A DNA stretch of 15,299 nt, taken from an uncultured Clostridia bacterium. GTDB taxonomy: Bacteria > Bacillota > Clostridia > Christensenellales > UBA1242. The DNA lies in the NCBI GenBank assembly GCA_947628195.1, contig CANQZB010000008.1, forward strand, positions 1 through 15,299. The letters run 5' to 3'. This document shows, in pieces, positions 13,488-15,299 of this stretch. Within the stretch, counting starts at the first letter, position 1, and the number at the start of each line of letters is the position of its first letter. Position numbers and translations under genes: made by a program. The notes below the pieces were generated by a model, which was given only the letters and a program-made list of their open reading frames with translations, searched no databases and was not told the DNA's origin.

Positions 13488-14398
13488 TGAAAATAGTATT
13501 TTTGGGTTCTAACGAATTTAGCCTAAACATATTGCGCGGGTTAATTGAAATGGGGCAAGAGATTGTTGGTGTTGTTATGCAACCGGATAAAGTTAATGCA
13601 AGGAACAACAAAGTGATTTTTTCTCCTTTAAAAAAGTTTTGCCTAGAAAATGATATAAAATTATTTCAATTTGTTAAGTTAAATTTAGAAGGCGAACAAC
13701 CCTTAAAAGAATTAAATGCGGACTTATTTATAACTGCAAGTTATGGGCAAATTATAAAACAAAATATTTTAGATATTCCCAAATTTGCAACCATAAACGT
13801 GCACACAAGTCTGCTTCCAAAATATCGCGGTTCAGCACCAGTTCAGTACGCAATTCTAAAAGGCGAAAAGGTTACCGGCGTAACTATTATGAAAACAGAA
13901 TTAGGGTTGGATACGGGCGATATTTACTTGCAAAAGCAAATTGCTATTTTAGATGATGATACAACATCTAGTATGTTTTTAAAACTATCTACACTTGCAA
14001 TAGAGTGCTTGAAAGAATTTTTTAATAATTTTGATTACTACATCAATCACCACACAAAGCAAGATGAAAGCCAAGCCAGTTACTTCCCAATGATAAAAAA
14101 GGAAGACTATTTACTGAACTTTAATTCGTTGGAAGATGAACTAATAAACAAGGTCCGCGCGCTGGAAGATTGTTATTTTGTTTATAACGGAATGCGTTAT
14201 AAAGTTTCAAAAATGATTAAGTCTAACCTAAATGGAGAAGTGGGCGAAATCCTTGCTTGTTCAAGCAAAACGGGGCTTGTTATAGGTTGCAAATATGGGG
14301 CTGTTGAAATTGTAACAATTCAGCCAGAGGGCAAACAACAAATGCCCGCCAAAGCCTACATGAATGCCAACAAGTTTAAACTTGGGGATAAAATTTAG
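13487..14398 (+). CDS. fmt: methionyl-tRNA formyltransferase
   Basis: Transfers a formyl group from 10-formyl-tetrahydrofolate to Met-tRNA(fMet) for translation initiation. The 303-aa product has the N-terminal Rossmann-like domain with IVFLGSNEF, VVMQPDK (29-35), SYGQIIKQNILDIP, and the catalytic set Asn104, His106 and Asp142 in INVHTSLLPKYRGSAPVQ (103-120) and GLDTGDIY (140-147). A smaller C-terminal OB-like domain begins near 205 and includes ALEDCYFVYNGMRYKV. The loop usually written GRGKKL is ARNNKV here (38-43). The start is GTG at 13487, overlapping the def stop by one base, with AGGAG (13475-13479) 7 bases ahead. rlmN starts immediately after its stop. Confidence 0.96.
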   Translation: MKIVFLGSNEFSLNILRGLIEMGQEIVGVVMQPDKVNARNNKVIFSPLKKFCLENDIKLFQFVKLNLEGEQPLKELNADLFITASYGQIIKQNILDIPKFATINVHTSLLPKYRGSAPVQYAILKGEKVTGVTIMKTELGLDTGDIYLQKQIAILDDDTTSSMFLKLSTLAIECLKEFFNNFDYYINHHTKQDESQASYFPMIKKEDYLLNFNSLEDELINKVRALEDCYFVYNGMRYKVSKMIKSNLNGEVGEILACSSKTGLVIGCKYGAVEIVTIQPEGKQQMPAKAYMNANKFKLGDKI

Positions 14399-15299
14399 AT
14401 GAAAATTTTAAGCGATTTTAGTTTAGATGAATTAAAAAAAGAGTTGGCAGATTTACCCGCATTTCGTGCCAAACAAGTTTTTGATGCCATAATGCAGGCA
14501 AAGGATTATGATGAACTAAAAATCCCTAAAAAAGATATAGAAACATTAAAACAAAATTACATTTTAAAGCCGGTTGAAATTTTTAAAACGCTAACAAGTA
14601 TGGATGGCACAAAAAAATATTTGCTTAAATTAGCCGATAACAACATTGTTGAATGCGTCTATTTAAAGCAAAATTATGGCAACACAATTTGCATGTCCAC
14701 CCAAGTTGGTTGCAAAATGGGGTGCAAGTTTTGCGCATCCACATTAAATGGGTGCGTTAGAAATTTATCTGCGGGCGAAATGCTTTCCGCAATAGCGGTG
14801 GTTAATGCGGATAACGGCAAGTGCAACGAGCGTAACTTCACAAACATTGTGCTTATGGGCAGTGGGGAGCCGTTTGATAATTACGATAATGTTGTTAAAT
14901 GGCTTGAACTTATTACAGATAAAGCCGGTTTTAATGTTAGCGAACGCAACATTTCTCTTTCCACTTGCGGGTTGGTTGATAAAATATATGAGTTTGCAAA
15001 ACTTAAATTTAACATAACACTTTGCTTATCTTTGCATGCCACAACGGATGAAACACGCAAAACAATTATGCCAATAGCCAATCGCTACACAATTAAGGAA
15101 ACTGTTGATGCACTTAATTTCTATGTTGGAGAAAACAAAAGGCGTGTTGTGTTTGAATACTGCTTAATTAAGGATGTAAACAATTCGCCTGCTGACATTC
15201 TGCGTTTAAAAGACCTAACAAAAGGTTTAAACTGCCATGTTAATGTAATATGCCTAAACCCAAACGGCGGGTCGTTAAAAGCAACCACCAAAGCTGAAG
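14399..15299 (+). CDS. rlmN: 23S rRNA (adenine2503-C2)-methyltransferase RlmN, cut by the window end
   Basis: A radical SAM enzyme that methylates C2 of A2503 in 23S rRNA and A37 of some tRNAs. The first 300 residues are visible and the frame is open to the window edge. An N-terminal HhH-like part (about 8-60, with FRAKQVFDAI) comes first. Next is ICMSTQVGCKMGCKFCAST, with the iron-sulfur cysteines 105, 109 and 112 (C-x3-C-x2-C) and Cys98 at the place of the conserved Cys118 of E. coli. Then follow NIVLMGSGEP (149-158), ISLSTCGLVDKI, LCLSLHATTDETR (208-220), MPIANRY, and FEYCLIKDVN (252-261). The methyl-carrying C-terminal cysteine would lie beyond the window. The ATG directly follows the fmt stop, so it is probably co-translated with fmt. 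Confidence 0.96.
   Translation, partial: MKILSDFSLDELKKELADLPAFRAKQVFDAIMQAKDYDELKIPKKDIETLKQNYILKPVEIFKTLTSMDGTKKYLLKLADNNIVECVYLKQNYGNTICMSTQVGCKMGCKFCASTLNGCVRNLSAGEMLSAIAVVNADNGKCNERNFTNIVLMGSGEPFDNYDNVVKWLELITDKAGFNVSERNISLSTCGLVDKIYEFAKLKFNITLCLSLHATTDETRKTIMPIANRYTIKETVDALNFYVGENKRRVVFEYCLIKDVNNSPADILRLKDLTKGLNCHVNVICLNPNGGSLKATTKAE

Noticed and set aside
14805..15081. Short open frames on both strands inside rlmN
   Set aside because: They are out-of-frame shadows of the rlmN reading frame, which is continuous from 14399 to the window end.

Overview
The window is an AT-rich bacterial chromosome segment. Gene content points to a low-GC clostridial Firmicute, probably an uncultured anaerobe: a DUF4364 regulator, the sporulation membrane protein YlbJ, a Pta-AckA acetate pathway, a Cys4-type L32, and the Firmicutes-style run rpoZ-priA-def-fmt-rlmN. 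Shine-Dalgarno sites are mostly AGGAG/AAGGAG, with TTG and GTG starts for rnc and fmt. I see no transposase, phage gene, CRISPR array, toxin-antitoxin or defence system. It reads as core chromosome.

Layout. Bases 1-230 hold a tRNA-Cys(GCA) on the minus strand, behind a strong promoter and a structured leader whose last part resembles the 5' end of 5S rRNA. At 228-1583 an unrecognised 231-aa gene and a DUF4364 winged-helix gene diverge from a shared, symmetrical promoter region with a candidate operator. At 1604-3173 are a four-helix membrane protein and ylbJ, both minus strand. At 3203-6226 are a patatin-like phospholipase, pta and ackA; pta and ackA convert acetyl-CoA to acetate with ATP formation. 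At 6227-6558 (332 bases without an intact gene) lie the ackA terminator, a coding-like remnant on the minus strand, the rpmF promoter and an RNA hairpin leader. At 6559-10524 are rpmF, a SAM-dependent methyltransferase gene with a frameshift, plsX, rnc and a FabG-like dehydrogenase. At 10612-15299 are rpoZ, a disrupted priA, def, fmt and rlmN (cut by the window end), genes for transcription, replication restart, and maturation of initiator Met-tRNA, nascent protein and 23S rRNA.

No clearly new multi-gene system is visible. The most notable observations are the damaged genes. The methyltransferase lacks one T in a T run. priA lacks about 55 bases between Walker A and the DEEH box, consistent with deletion across a short repeat. 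The stretch before rpmF keeps only the tail of a former gene. The tRNA leader may hold a 5S fragment. These are either early genome decay or sequence/assembly errors, and read-level data would tell which. Other points are a candidate autoregulatory leader before rpmF, a probable leaderless methyltransferase mRNA, and unusual residues in conserved Pta and AckA motifs. Family assignments rest on motif recognition by eye; no search was run.
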